Assembly: GCA_035463115.1 (NCBI GenBank)
Contig: DATHTO010000090.1
Coordinates: 1 to 64,000, forward strand
DNA length: 64,000 nt
Reading direction: 5' to 3'
Origin: BPGL01 sp035463115
GTDB lineage: Bacteria; Actinomycetota; UBA4738; HRBIN12
Positions 42,968 through 52,583 of the stretch are shown in pieces (the stretch's first letter is position 1; each line of letters opens with the position of its first letter). The notes beneath the pieces were generated by a model. The model had not been told where the DNA came from. It worked only from the letters and a program-made list of their open reading frames with translations, and searched no databases. Made by a program: the position numbers and the translations under genes.

Positions 42968-44404
42968 GTGGAAGGCGTGGCTCCTTCCGTCGCCGTCGTG
43001 CTGTTCACGCGTGACCTCCGGGTGCACGACCATCCGGCGCTGACCGCGGCGGTGAGCTCCGCCGAGCGGGTGGTTCCGTTGTTCGTGCTCGACCTCGCTC
43101 TCGTCGGGCGGTCGCCCAACCGGGAGCGGTTCCTCCTCGAGTCGCTCGCCGAACTCCATCGCGCGCTCACCCATCTCGGCGGCGGTCTCCTCGTCCGTGA
43201 GGGAACGCCCGTCCGCGTCGTGCTCGACGTCGTCGCGGCCACCGGCGCGACATCCGTCCACCTGACGAGCGACACGACCGCATACGCCGCGCGCCGTGCG
43301 TCGCTCCTCCGCGACGCGCTCGCCACGCACGGCGCCGAGCTGCACGTCCATCCCGGCAACGCCGTGGGCGAGCCCGGCGAGGTCGCCCCGCCGGAGAAGG
43401 CCTCGTACGCGGTGTTCTCCCCGTACCACCGCGCGTGGGCGGCCGTCGCACGTCCCACCGTCCTCGACCCGCCCGACAGGATCACGCTCCCCGACGACGT
43501 CGACGCCACCGGTCCTCCTGGGGCCGATCGCGTCCGACCCGAGTCGATCGATCTTCCGCCGGGAGGGGAGAAGGCAGCGCGCCGACACGTCGACGCGTAC
43601 CTGGCCGCCGACGTCCAGCGCTACGGCGAGCTCCGCAACGACCTCGCCGCCGACGCCACGAGCCGCTTCTCGCCGTACCTGCGTTTCGGGTGCATCTCGG
43701 CGAACGAGCTCGTGCATCGCCTCGCCGGACTCGGCGGCACCGACGAGCTGATCCGTCAGCTGGCGTGGCGCGACTTCTACGGGCAGCTCCTGGCGGCCGA
43801 CCCGTCGCTCACCCATCGGCCGCTCCGCGAGGCTCCGGGCGACGTACCCGAGCCACCCGCGAAGGAGGACGAGATCCTCGCCCGGTGGGAGGAAGGCCGC
43901 ACCGGCATCCCGCTCGTCGACGCGGGGATGCGTCAGCTGCGCCGCGAGGGATGGATCCACAACCGCGCGCGGATGGTCGTCGCGTCGTTCCTCACGCGCC
44001 GGCTCGGCGTTCCCTGGCAGCGCGGTTCCGATGTCTTCATGCGCTGGCTCGTCGACGGCGATCCCGCGAACAACGCCGGCGGATGGCAGTGGGTGGCGGG
44101 TACCGGCACCGACCCCCGCCGTTCCCGCTCCTTCAACCCTGTCCGTCAGGCCGAACGCTTCGATCCGGACGGCGCGTACATCGCGCGGTACGTCCGTGAG
44201 CTCGCCGACGTGCCCGTCCCGCTGCGCTTCGCTCCGTGGAAGGAGCCCACGACGCTGCGTGAGACGGGCTATCCGGCGCCGCTGATCGAGGTTCCGGCCG
44301 ACGGAGTCGAACGGTCTGACCCGGGCGGACCTCCCTTCCACGCGGATGCGCCCGCGCGCCCGGGTCAGGCCTCTCTCTTCACGGAACGGAAGCGTCCGGC
44401 CTGA
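42968..44404 (+). CDS. phrB: Deoxyribodipyrimidine photolyase
   Basis: Repairs pyrimidine dimers with blue light using FAD. The 478-residue protein has the N-terminal antenna domain (VVLFTRDLRVHDHPAL) and the C-terminal FAD-binding region (RFSPYLRFGCIS, QLAWRDFYGQLL, GIPLVDAGMRQLRREGWIHNRARMVVASFL, DGDPANNAGGWQWVAGTGTDP, RSFNPVRQAERFDPDGAYIARYV). The Trp chain and active-site residues look intact for a class I CPD photolyase. GTG 42968 follows the previous stop by one base, so it is part of the sigma operon. Its last 26 bp overlap a convergent P-type ATPase gene. Confidence 0.95.
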   Translation: MEGVAPSVAVVLFTRDLRVHDHPALTAAVSSAERVVPLFVLDLALVGRSPNRERFLLESLAELHRALTHLGGGLLVREGTPVRVVLDVVAATGATSVHLTSDTTAYAARRASLLRDALATHGAELHVHPGNAVGEPGEVAPPEKASYAVFSPYHRAWAAVARPTVLDPPDRITLPDDVDATGPPGADRVRPESIDLPPGGEKAARRHVDAYLAADVQRYGELRNDLAADATSRFSPYLRFGCISANELVHRLAGLGGTDELIRQLAWRDFYGQLLAADPSLTHRPLREAPGDVPEPPAKEDEILARWEEGRTGIPLVDAGMRQLRREGWIHNRARMVVASFLTRRLGVPWQRGSDVFMRWLVDGDPANNAGGWQWVAGTGTDPRRSRSFNPVRQAERFDPDGAYIARYVRELADVPVPLRFAPWKEPTTLRETGYPAPLIEVPADGVERSDPGGPPFHADAPARPGQASLFTERKRPA

Positions 44405-47168
44405 TCGCGGCGCCTCGCGCGCGGAACCGCTTCTCGACGGCGACCATCGGAACCACGCTCGCGCCCACGAGCACCGCGAACGCCATCTGGCGCAGCGAGA
44501 TCGGGGCCGTGTCGAACACCGCCTGCATGAAGGGCGCGTAGACGAACCCGAGCTGCAGCACCGTGATCGCCGCGATGCCGAGGAGGACCGCGGGGTTCGA
44601 GAAGAACCCGACGCGGACGGAGCCACGGAGCGTCCGGCTCTGCAGGAGGTAGAACACCTGGAACGCGATCACGGTCGTCACCGCCATCGTCTGCGCGTCG
44701 GCGATCGCGACCTCGTGGCCGACGCCGGCGTCGAGCTGCGTCCGGTACTCCCACCACGACACGGCCACCGCGCCCGCCGCCATCAGCGTCGCGACGAGCG
44801 CCGTGCGGGCCACGACGAACCTCGACAGCGGCGAGGCGCCGGGCGTGCGGGGCGCGCGGCGCATCGCGTCGGGTTCGGCGACCTCGAACGCGAGCGGCAC
44901 CGCCAACGCCACCGACGCGACGAGGTTGATCCAGAGGATCTGCGTCGGCTGGATCGGGAGCAGCAGCTCACCCGTGACGGCGTCGAACGGGAAGAACGCC
45001 ACGGCGAACAGCAGGATCAAGGCGAGCCCCAGGTTCGTCGGCAGGATGAACGCGAGCGACTTCACGAGGTTGTCGAACACGCGTCGGCCTTCCTCCACCG
45101 CAGCCTCGATCGTCGCGAAGTTGTCGTCGGTGAGGACGACGTCCGCCGTCTCCTTCGTAACCGACGTTCCCGTGATCCCCATCGCGACGCCGATGTCGGC
45201 CTGCGCGAGCGCCGGCGCGTCGTTCGTCCCGTCGCCGGTCATCGCGACGACCTCGCTCCGTCGCTGGAGCGCTCGGACGAGCCGCAGCTTGTGTTCCGGC
45301 GCGACGCGGGCGAAGACGTCGGTCGTCGTCACGACGCGGTCGAGCTCGGCGTCGTCCATCGCGGCGAGCTCCGGACCGGTCACGGCCGTTCCGGAGAGAC
45401 CGAGCTGACGGCCGATCGCCGTGGCGGTGGCCCCGTGGTCGCCCGTGATCATCTTCACGGTGATCCCGGCGTCGTGGCACGCCTGCACCGCGGCGATCGC
45501 CTCGGTCCGTGGGGGATCCATCATCGCGACGAGTCCGCCGAACCCGAGCCCGTCGAGATCTGCCACGGCGAGCGAGCCGCGGTCGGCCTTCCGCGTCCCG
45601 ACCGCGAGGACCCGGAGCCCCTCGGCGGCCAGCCGCTCGACGTCCGCGAGCACCGCGTCCCGATCGACCTCCGTCCCGTCGCTCCACCTCGACGACCTCG
45701 CGAGGATCGCTTCGGGGGAACCCTTCACGACGATCCGCCTGCCGTCGTCGCCGTCGACGAGCGCCGCCATCAGCTGGAGGTCGGCGTCGAACGGCACCTC
45801 GGCGATCCGGGGCCACCGGCGTTCGAGCGCCGCGGCGTCGAGCCCGGCCTTCGCGCCGGCGACGACGATCGCGCCCTCCGTCGGGTCGCCGTTGATCGTC
45901 CAGCGCTCGTCGCGCCGCTCGAGCGTGGCATCGCTCGCGAGCATCGCGTCGCGGAGCAGGTTCAGCGTCGTGTTCGGGACCTCCGCCACCCGATCACGCT
46001 CGTCGGGAGCGCGGAACGCGCCGTCGGGTTCGTATCCGACGCCGTCCACGGCAAGCTCCGCGTCGTGCGTCACGATGCGGCGCACCGCCATCTCGTTCCG
46101 TGTCAGCGTGCCGGTCTTGTCGGAGCAGATCACGGTCGTGCTGCCGAGCGTCTCGATCGCGGGGAGCGAACGCACGATCGCGCGACGGTTGGCCATCCGA
46201 CGCACGCCGATCGCGAGCGCCACCGTGACGATCGCGGGGAGACCTTCGGGGATCGCTCCGACGGCGAGCGAGATCGCGAAGATCGCGGAATCGGCGAGCC
46301 CTTCGGCGACGCTCGCTCCGCGATCGACCGCTCGGAACGTGCCCAACGCCAGCATCCCCACGGCGAGCACCAGCACCCCGATCGAGATCACGCGCCCGAC
46401 GCGCCCGAGCGCCCGCGTCAGCGGCGTCTCCAGCTCGACGACGTCGTCGAGCATCGCCGAGACCTTGCCGAGCTCGGTGTCGGCACCTGTCGCCACCACG
46501 ACGGCGGTCGCCGATCCCGTCGCGGCGAGCGTGCCGCCGAAGACCATCGACGTGCGATCGCCGAGGGGGTCGTCGGCTCCGACGGGATCCGTCGCCTTGC
46601 GCACCGGCACGGACTCGCCCGTCAGCGTCGCTTCGTCGACCGCGAGGTTCGACGCCGCGAGCAGTCGCACGTCGGCCGGTCCCTTGTCCCCCGCGGCGAG
46701 CCGCACGACGTCGCCCGGGACGAGCGTCGCCACGGGCACGCGCGACGCTCGGCCGTCCCGTACGACGGTCGTCTCCTCGGGGACCATCGCCGCCAAGGCC
46801 TCGATCGCCTTGCCGGCTCGGTACTCCTGCACGAACCCGACGATCGTGTTGAGCACGACCACCGCGGCGACGACGATCCCGTCGTCCACCTTTCCGAGCA
46901 GGAGCGCCAGCGCCGCCGCCCCGATCAGCACCCAGATCAGCGGCTCGTCGATCTGACGCCACAACACCGTCCACGCGCGAGGGCCGCCGCGGCGCTCGAT
47001 CGTGTTGGGTCCGATCGATCGCAGGCGGTCGGCGGCCTCCTCCGTGCTGAGGCCGTCGGTCGACGACTCGAGCCGAGCGAGCACCCGGTCGGCGGGTTCC
47101 GCATGCCACGGGAGCGGCGCGCTCGTGTCCCCGCGTGGTCCGGGCGGTTCGACTGTCGTCGTGGGCAT
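44379..47168 (-). CDS. Cation-transporting P-type ATPase (type II, Ca2+-like)
   Basis: 929 residues from ATG 47168. Ordered motifs are DEATLTGESVPV, the membrane motif VGAIPEGLPAIVTVALAIGVRRMA, the phosphorylation site CSDKTGTLTRNEM, KGSPE, MITGDHGATA and MTGDGTNDAPAL. About ten transmembrane helices and a cation-ATPase C-terminal domain are present. PEGLPA in the fourth helix and the overall pattern suit Ca2+-type (PMR1/SERCA-like) pumps, but ion choice cannot be fixed. The longer upstream frame reaching 47297 has no coding look. Confidence 0.94.
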   Translation of the reverse strand: MPTTTVEPPGPRGDTSAPLPWHAEPADRVLARLESSTDGLSTEEAADRLRSIGPNTIERRGGPRAWTVLWRQIDEPLIWVLIGAAALALLLGKVDDGIVVAAVVVLNTIVGFVQEYRAGKAIEALAAMVPEETTVVRDGRASRVPVATLVPGDVVRLAAGDKGPADVRLLAASNLAVDEATLTGESVPVRKATDPVGADDPLGDRTSMVFGGTLAATGSATAVVVATGADTELGKVSAMLDDVVELETPLTRALGRVGRVISIGVLVLAVGMLALGTFRAVDRGASVAEGLADSAIFAISLAVGAIPEGLPAIVTVALAIGVRRMANRRAIVRSLPAIETLGSTTVICSDKTGTLTRNEMAVRRIVTHDAELAVDGVGYEPDGAFRAPDERDRVAEVPNTTLNLLRDAMLASDATLERRDERWTINGDPTEGAIVVAGAKAGLDAAALERRWPRIAEVPFDADLQLMAALVDGDDGRRIVVKGSPEAILARSSRWSDGTEVDRDAVLADVERLAAEGLRVLAVGTRKADRGSLAVADLDGLGFGGLVAMMDPPRTEAIAAVQACHDAGITVKMITGDHGATATAIGRQLGLSGTAVTGPELAAMDDAELDRVVTTTDVFARVAPEHKLRLVRALQRRSEVVAMTGDGTNDAPALAQADIGVAMGITGTSVTKETADVVLTDDNFATIEAAVEEGRRVFDNLVKSLAFILPTNLGLALILLFAVAFFPFDAVTGELLLPIQPTQILWINLVASVALAVPLAFEVAEPDAMRRAPRTPGASPLSRFVVARTALVATLMAAGAVAVSWWEYRTQLDAGVGHEVAIADAQTMAVTTVIAFQVFYLLQSRTLRGSVRVGFFSNPAVLLGIAAITVLQLGFVYAPFMQAVFDTAPISLRQMAFAVLVGASVVPMVAVEKRFRARGAAIRPDASVP

Positions 47169-47331
47169 CGGTGGTCGTTCCCGGTCCTGTCTCGATGGTC
47201 GCCGTCGCTGGCAGAGCCAGCATGCGTGCGATGGGGCGAGGGAGGCAGCGGTCCCGGTCGGACGCGAACCCGTCCGGTGCTTGCCGACGCTCGGCAATCC
47301 CCTTCGGCGGCAGCGCGCGCGCCGTCGTCGC

Positions 47332-48510
47332 TCAGGCGTCGCCGAGGAGCTTGCGGCCGCGTGCGGCGAGCTCGAGGACGAAGCGGTCGTCGGCGTCCGT
47401 CGGATCGAGGCCGGTGTGCTTCTCGATGGCCGACAGGCGGTAGGTCACCGCACGCGGGCTCAGGAACAGCCGGCGTGCGGTCGCGGTGATGTTGCCCGAC
47501 TCCGCGACGTAGGCGTCGATCGTCTCGAGGAGCGGGCCGCGCCCGCCCCGTGCGGCGTCGAGCCCTCCGAGGACGTCGTCGACGACCGACCGCAGCGCCG
47601 TCGGGTCCCGTGCGAGCAGATGGAAGGGACGGAGCTCCTCCCACCGAACCGTCGCGTCGTCGGAACCCAGGCGCTCCGCGAGCCGCAGCGTCTCGACGGC
47701 GAGCCGGAACGATCGTGCCGGTCCGAAGGGGCCCTCTTCCGGCGGGCCGATCGCGAGCCGCCACTCGCGCTCGGCCGTTTCTTCGAGGAACCCCGCGAGC
47801 TTCGTCGCCGCGTCGGCCTCGCGCTCGGGGAAGACGCAGACGAGCAGCCGATCCTTCGTCGTGACGATCACGTCCTGGCTACCGAACCGCGAGAACACCT
47901 GGGATCCGACCCATCCCAGAACGGGGCCGGGATCGTCGGAGGCGCGCGTCGCTTCGGCGACCACCACCCGATGCGCCGCCGACAGGTTGAGTCCGAACGA
48001 CTCGGCCGTGGCTTCGAGCCGATCCGGATCCCCGACGCCGGCGAGCAGGTCGTCGACGAACTCGCGCCGGGCTGACTCCTCGCGCCGGATCGCGATCCGC
48101 TGGGCCTCGACGTAGCCGTGCGCGAGCGCCGCGACGGCGTCGTCCGCGGCACGCAGCACGATCTCGCCGAGCTGGGCCAGGGCCGGGCCGCTCGCGTCTG
48201 GCGCGGCGTCGGCGATCGAACGCCACAGCCGCCACGACGCGCTGAGGTACAGGTCGACGGCCGCGGGCAGCGGCACACCGGCGATCGCTGCGCGTTCGCC
48301 CGTCTCTCGGAACCGCTCGAGCGCGCCGGGCGCAGGCGGCCGCCCCGATCCGGCCGCTCCGATCACGACCTGCAGGTAGTCGGACAGCAGTTCCGCGTCG
48401 ACGCCTGCGTCGCTCGCGGCTCCCTCGGCGATCTGGTCGAGGGACCGCTCGGCCGCGCGGGTCATCGCCTCGAGCTCGCGGAGGGTCGGGATCAGGCGTT
48501 CATCGGCCAC
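47332..48510 (-). CDS. PucR/CdaR-type transcriptional regulator
   Basis: About 392 residues from GTG 48510 (GTG 48528 also possible). There is an N-terminal RsbT-co-antagonist-like helical domain, a middle GGDEF-like fold (AHRVVVAEATRASDD, DRLLVCVFPEREAD), and a C-terminal PucR helix-turn-helix (LLETIDAYVAESGNITATARRLFLSPRAVTYRLSAIEKHTGLDP). Members respond to metabolites and regulate transport or catabolic genes. The target here is unknown; the P-type ATPase downstream on the same strand is one candidate. Confidence 0.9.
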   Translation of the reverse strand: MADERLIPTLRELEAMTRAAERSLDQIAEGAASDAGVDAELLSDYLQVVIGAAGSGRPPAPGALERFRETGERAAIAGVPLPAAVDLYLSASWRLWRSIADAAPDASGPALAQLGEIVLRAADDAVAALAHGYVEAQRIAIRREESARREFVDDLLAGVGDPDRLEATAESFGLNLSAAHRVVVAEATRASDDPGPVLGWVGSQVFSRFGSQDVIVTTKDRLLVCVFPEREADAATKLAGFLEETAEREWRLAIGPPEEGPFGPARSFRLAVETLRLAERLGSDDATVRWEELRPFHLLARDPTALRSVVDDVLGGLDAARGGRGPLLETIDAYVAESGNITATARRLFLSPRAVTYRLSAIEKHTGLDPTDADDRFVLELAARGRKLLGDA

Positions 48511-48672
48511 CGAGCCAGTCTCGCGCACGGAACCGGGCGACGACCGGGCCGAACGACCGGGATCCGGAAGCGCAGAGGTTCCGTTCCCGTCCGGATCGTT
48601 TCGTGGTGGTCGCGACCGATGGCCGACATCGTGTCGATCGTTGGAAGACAGCCCGACCGGAAGGACGGATCG

Positions 48673-48945
48673 ATGAAGTGCCCGACATGCGGAGAAACGC
48701 TCTCGATGACGGAACGCCACGGCGTCGAGGTCGACTACTGCCCTCAGTGCCGTGGCACGTGGCTCGACCGAGGCGAGCTCGACCGGATCATCGAGGCCGC
48801 TCGTGGGGTGGCGGCGCCCCCTGCGCCCGCGCCCGCAACGCCGCCATCCCTCGATCGTTCCTGGCCCGACGACCGCGGTGACCGTGGGGACCCGCCGCGC
48901 AAGAAGCGCTCGCGCCTGGCGGACCTGCTGGAGTTCGGCGACTGA
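48673..48945 (+). CDS. TFIIB-type zinc ribbon protein
   Basis: 90 residues. The N-terminal zf-TFIIB-like domain has two CxxC pairs (KCPTCGETL and DYCPQCRGTWLDRGELDRII), a well-known small bacterial domain, followed by a Pro-rich linker and a short basic tail with KKRSRLADLLEFGD. ATG 48673 has a GGAAGGA site eight bases upstream. Function unknown. Confidence 0.9.
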   Translation: MKCPTCGETLSMTERHGVEVDYCPQCRGTWLDRGELDRIIEAARGVAAPPAPAPATPPSLDRSWPDDRGDRGDPPRKKRSRLADLLEFGD

Positions 48946-48950
48946 CCGGC

Positions 48951-49877
48951 TCAGTCCTCGGTCGCGAGCGGCACGTCGAGCAGGTCGCCGAGCTCGCGAG
49001 CGTTCCGCACCGCGAAGTCGCGGTAGCAGTTGTTCATCAGAACGTGCGTCTCGCGCGTCTGCGACGCGAGCTCGCCGATCTTCGGCACCCATTCCTCGAG
49101 CTCGTCCGTCGTGTAGTCGTAGCGGAACCGTTCGCTCGCCGTCTCGCTCTTCGTCGTCCATGCTTTCGGATCGCGGCCGTGGAAACGCACCATCGAGAGA
49201 TCGTCGGCGGTCGCCGCGGCGATCGGTGGGAGCGACGAGTCGAACCCCTGCGGCATGTCGACGCAGACGTACGGCAGGTTGCGTTCGGATAGGAACGACA
49301 GCGTCTCCTCGACGTTGCGCTCCTCCATCCAGCTCTTGTGACGGAACTCCACGGCGATCCGGTAGTCCGGCAGGCGGTCGACGATCTCGTCGATGTACGC
49401 CTTGTTCTTGCGCGCGATCGTGAACCATTGCGGGAACTGGAACAGCACGGCGCCCAGCTTGCCCGCCGAGTGCAGGGGATAGAGCGCCAACCGGAACCGC
49501 TCCCACACCTCCTCGACCGCTCCATCCGGAATGTTGTCCCGGTAGATCCGTCGCTTCTCGAGCGCGTCCGCCGGAAGGGCTGCCTTCACTTCCCTATAGA
49601 GCGATTCGGGCTTCGTGGGATGTCCGGTCAGGAGCGAGTACGCCTTGATGTTGAAGGTGAAGTCCGAGGGCGTGCGCTCGATCCACAGCACCGAGTTCTT
49701 CTCGCTGGGTGGGAAGTAGTACGTCGAGTCGACCTCGACGAGCGGGAACCGGGATGCGTAGAAGCGCAGGCGCTGCTCGGCGGTCTTCGCCTCGGGCGGA
49801 TAGAAGTGTCCGTCCTTGATCAGCGTCGGATCCGTCCACGACGACGTCCCGAGCCGGATGCGGCCGGAGTCGGCCAT
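48951..49877 (-). CDS. DUF72 family protein (YecE-like)
   Basis: A 308-residue TIM-barrel protein of the DUF72 family. Diagnostic segments are RIRLGTSSWTDP, LVEVDSTYYFPPS, AVLFQFPQWF, RIAVEFRHKSWM and YVCVDMPQGF. The family's biochemical role is not established. It shares a minus-strand set with the PGPGW and DsbA-fold genes (6 and 15 bp gaps). Confidence 0.92.
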   Translation of the reverse strand: MADSGRIRLGTSSWTDPTLIKDGHFYPPEAKTAEQRLRFYASRFPLVEVDSTYYFPPSEKNSVLWIERTPSDFTFNIKAYSLLTGHPTKPESLYREVKAALPADALEKRRIYRDNIPDGAVEEVWERFRLALYPLHSAGKLGAVLFQFPQWFTIARKNKAYIDEIVDRLPDYRIAVEFRHKSWMEERNVEETLSFLSERNLPYVCVDMPQGFDSSLPPIAAATADDLSMVRFHGRDPKAWTTKSETASERFRYDYTTDELEEWVPKIGELASQTRETHVLMNNCYRDFAVRNARELGDLLDVPLATED

Positions 49878-49883
49878 CGAGGA

Positions 49884-50309
49884 TCAGGCTGCGGGACCGT
49901 CGGGGGAGGCCGTGTCCGCCTCGTCGGACTTGCCGGTCTTCTTGCGGAGGACGGCGTCCTTGGCCTCCTCGGCCTTGCGCTTGGCGGTCGCGAGCATCCT
50001 CTGGGCCCACACGTACTCGGTCGAGAGGATGCCGAGGCCGAGGAAGATGAGCAGCCACCCCGGACCGGGGAGCACCAGCAGGGCGACCCCTGCGAGGAGC
50101 ACCGAGAAGCCGGCGATCGTAACGGCGACGCGCTTGCCGTTGCGGCGGATGAAGTCCCAGACGACCGCGAGAGGCGCGAGCGGAACCCGATCCTCCCACT
50201 CGGCCTGGACGCGGGCATCGTCGCGGAAATCCTCGAACGCGGCCGTCGCGTCGCGTTCCTCAGGGTCGTCGCCCCACACGCCGTGATCGTGGCGGAGGTG
50301 ATGCGTCAT
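49884..50309 (-). CDS. PGPGW-motif transmembrane protein
   Basis: 141 residues with two transmembrane helices around the motif LLVLPGPGWLLIFLGLGILSTEY, which defines the PGPGW family. An acidic N-terminus and a charged C-terminal helix (AKRKAEEAKDAVLRKK) flank them. Function unknown. Confidence 0.88.
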   Translation of the reverse strand: MTHHLRHDHGVWGDDPEERDATAAFEDFRDDARVQAEWEDRVPLAPLAVVWDFIRRNGKRVAVTIAGFSVLLAGVALLVLPGPGWLLIFLGLGILSTEYVWAQRMLATAKRKAEEAKDAVLRKKTGKSDEADTASPDGPAA

Positions 50310-50324
50310 AGGAGCATCAGTCTC

Positions 50325-50933
50325 TCACGACCCGTCCGTTCGGCGTCCCCCGGGTGGGACGTCACGGGGCCATCTCTTGAGCTCGAAGAGGTCCGGGCGC
50401 TCGGCGAACCTGCGGACGTCTTCCCAGAGCGCGAGGGCGTCACTGCCGGTGGGTGCGTTCGCGACGATCGGCCCATAGACGACCTTGTGGTCGGCGATGC
50501 CGAGGGTCGGCACGCCGAAGACGTCGAGCTGCCGGGCCGCGTGATGTTCCGCGATCAGCGCGTCGCCGAGATCGACGCGGGCCACGGCTTCGGCGAGGAG
50601 ATGTCCGAGCCCGGCTGCCTCGGCCGCGTCGCTGAGGACCGCGTCGGACGGCTCGAGCTTCCGCTCGTGGAGGCGTTCCCCGAGAGCGACGAAGAGTGCC
50701 TCGAACGCCGGAGCGCCCAACCGTTCCCGTGCGTGCGCGAGGGCGACCAGCGCAGGGCCGTGTCGCGGGGCGGCGTCGGCGAACGGTGTTCCCGCCGGAG
50801 AGCTGTTCACCTCGAGGCTGAAGAGCCTCCATGTAAGGCGGATCCGCTCGAGGCGTCGCAGCTCGAGGAGCCACCGAACCGTCTGCCATGCCCAAGGACA
50901 TGAGGGGTCGACCCAGACACGAACCTCCGTCAT
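50325..50933 (-). CDS. DsbA-fold oxidoreductase (mycothiol-type nitroreductase-like)
   Basis: 202 residues, thioredoxin-fold with an inserted helical domain. The active-site segment is VDPSCPWAWQTVRWL (CPWA, one Cys), and the cis-proline loop is FGVPTLGI. This is the pattern of actinobacterial DsbA-like proteins such as the mycothiol-dependent nitroreductase Rv2466c. ATG 50933 shares bases with the stop of a small upstream frame. It closes a minus-strand set at the left edge of the AT-richer region. Confidence 0.85.
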   Translation of the reverse strand: MTEVRVWVDPSCPWAWQTVRWLLELRRLERIRLTWRLFSLEVNSSPAGTPFADAAPRHGPALVALAHARERLGAPAFEALFVALGERLHERKLEPSDAVLSDAAEAAGLGHLLAEAVARVDLGDALIAEHHAARQLDVFGVPTLGIADHKVVYGPIVANAPTGSDALALWEDVRRFAERPDLFELKRWPRDVPPGGRRTDGS

Positions 50934-51028
50934 CGCGCCGCGACGATCATGCGGAAGGCGGCGGGATCGGCACGCAGTGCTTTCGTCGTGACGAAGATGG
51001 ACATCAGCTCGGATGATCGCGACGGCAT
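50930..51028 (-). pseudogene. Possible 32-codon gene or gene remnant
   Basis: A short frame (start ATG 51028) whose TGA overlaps the ATG of the DsbA-fold gene. The product (SELMSIFVTTKALRADPAAF within it) reads like the end of a normal protein rather than random sequence, but I do not recognise it. It may be the tail of a gene truncated where the lower-GC region begins. There is no convincing Shine-Dalgarno site. Confidence 0.25.
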
Positions 51029-51072
51029 CGCCCAAGCGTAGCTGCGCCGTGCGCGGCCGGAACTTGTCACTC

Positions 51073-51120
51073 TTGCGGTTCCGTACGGGTCTGGCATAGA
51101 AAACGGCCGACATACGGAAC
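51073..51120 (+). promoter_or_regulatory. Promoter-like region of histidine kinase 1 with flanking inverted repeat
   Basis: TTGCGG (51073-51078) and TAGAAA (starting 51097) are spaced as -35 and -10 elements (18 bp). GTTCCGTA (51078-51085) and TACGGAAC (51113-51120) are inverted repeats bracketing the -10. Together they look like a regulated promoter for the kinase gene starting at 51155. Confidence 0.4.
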
Positions 51121-51154
51121 GCTGTCTCCGGGGCACAGCAGGGGGAGTGGAGAC

Positions 51155-52576
51155 ATGGCCAGTGCTGCGGTCGGTTCGAGGCGTCAGGGCAATCATGACG
51201 CGCAGTTCAGTCGGAGTGCCAAATACCTTCCGTACGGTCTCGCGGCGGCAGTCCTGACTGCGATCACGGTCGGGATGGGCGTTGACGCAGGTTCGCGTGA
51301 GGCCCTCGGGTTAGGCCTGCTCATCTGGGCTCTGTTCGCGTCGCTTGGGGCCATGGCAACGATCGAGCTCGGCGAAGGGCGACCGGCGCTATCGATGGAC
51401 ATGCCGGTTCTGCTGGCGTGCGCCTTCGTGGAAGGTCCTTTCGTGGCCGGACTCGTCGCGTTTGCAGGCACCTTCGACCAGTTCGAGATTCGACGGCAGA
51501 GCAGCTTTTCGCAGATCATTTCGAATCATGGCCAGACGGCACTGAGTGTCATGGCCGCTGGCCTTGTCTTCACTCTCGTTGGAGGGTTGGCGGAGGGGCT
51601 ACCGATTGCCGTTGCAGGAGCAGTCCTAGCGCTTCTTATCGACGTCGTAGTGAATTATTCATGCGTAGCACTCATGCAGTCGCTCGTCACTGGTCGCTCA
51701 GTCGGCGACATCCTTGCAATCATGAAAATCGGAAGCACAGGCGGCTTCATCGTCTTGTACATCGCATTCGGATTGCTGGGGTTGCTGATGGCGCTCGCCT
51801 ATCAAGGTTTCGCGTTCGTCGGTGTCTTCGTCTGTGTAGCTCCCCTCCTCTTGGCCCGCGAGGCGTTCTTCAAGACCCTCCGTGTCGAGCAGGAACTTTC
51901 GCGCGTCGAGGCGCAAGCCTTGGCGCTTTCGAAGGTCGACGCGCGAATCGCGGATGAGCGCCATGATGAGCGCTCGAAGATTGCCGCAGCGCTACACGAC
52001 GAGATCCTGCAGTGTCTATATGACGTTGAGATCAGAGCGCAGGTCATCCGAGAGGATTTGCGCCGAGGTCGGCTCCTCGATCTTGAAGACGACGTTCCCG
52101 CCTTGGTTCGCGCTTCACAAGCCGCAGCCACGGAACTCCGCGACGTCATTCAAGGCCTGCGTAGGTCTCCGATTGGGAGGGCCGGATTGACAGACACGGT
52201 CGCGCTGCTGGCGAACCACTTGCGCGATGAATCCAATATCAACTTCGTCCTCAACCTTGACTCAGCGATGTCGGCTACAGCCGACGTCGAGCTAGTGGCT
52301 TATCAGATCCTTCGCGAGGCTATGACGAACGCCGCGCGACACTCGGGTGCGGACACGGTCTGGGTTTCGATCTCTTACCGGGTCGGTGAGCTATTGCTTG
52401 AGGTGGTGGACAACGGAGCGGGATTCGATGCGTCTAGCGAACAGCATGGCCGACACTTTGGTCTAGCACTCATGAAGGAAAGGGCGGAGAGCGCGGGTGG
52501 GTCCCTGACCATCTCTTCGCAGTACCGGCAGGGTGCTGTTGTAGCGGCGCACCTTCCGCTGCGGAGGTTGCCCTGA
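51155..52576 (+). CDS. Orphan integral-membrane sensor histidine kinase 1 (HisKA_3 type)
   Basis: 473 residues. The N-terminal ~240 residues are a multi-pass membrane sensor with about seven helices and no large external domain. A coiled-coil linker follows. The NarL-family dimerisation box is SKIAAALHDEILQ with phospho-acceptor His281, and the HATPase domain has REAMTNAARHSGA (N box) and DNGAGFD (G1). A strong GGGGGAG site precedes ATG 51155. The partner of such kinases is normally a LuxR-type response regulator, and none lies in the window. Codon use is less GC-rich than in the surroundings. Confidence 0.9.
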   Translation: MASAAVGSRRQGNHDAQFSRSAKYLPYGLAAAVLTAITVGMGVDAGSREALGLGLLIWALFASLGAMATIELGEGRPALSMDMPVLLACAFVEGPFVAGLVAFAGTFDQFEIRRQSSFSQIISNHGQTALSVMAAGLVFTLVGGLAEGLPIAVAGAVLALLIDVVVNYSCVALMQSLVTGRSVGDILAIMKIGSTGGFIVLYIAFGLLGLLMALAYQGFAFVGVFVCVAPLLLAREAFFKTLRVEQELSRVEAQALALSKVDARIADERHDERSKIAAALHDEILQCLYDVEIRAQVIREDLRRGRLLDLEDDVPALVRASQAAATELRDVIQGLRRSPIGRAGLTDTVALLANHLRDESNINFVLNLDSAMSATADVELVAYQILREAMTNAARHSGADTVWVSISYRVGELLLEVVDNGAGFDASSEQHGRHFGLALMKERAESAGGSLTISSQYRQGAVVAAHLPLRRLP

Positions 52577-52583
52577 TGTCGTG

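Noticed and set aside
47169..47331. Possible longer start of the P-type ATPase up to 47297
   Set aside because: The extra residues are Ser/Arg-rich and do not resemble the family; ATG 47168 fits the expected N-terminus.
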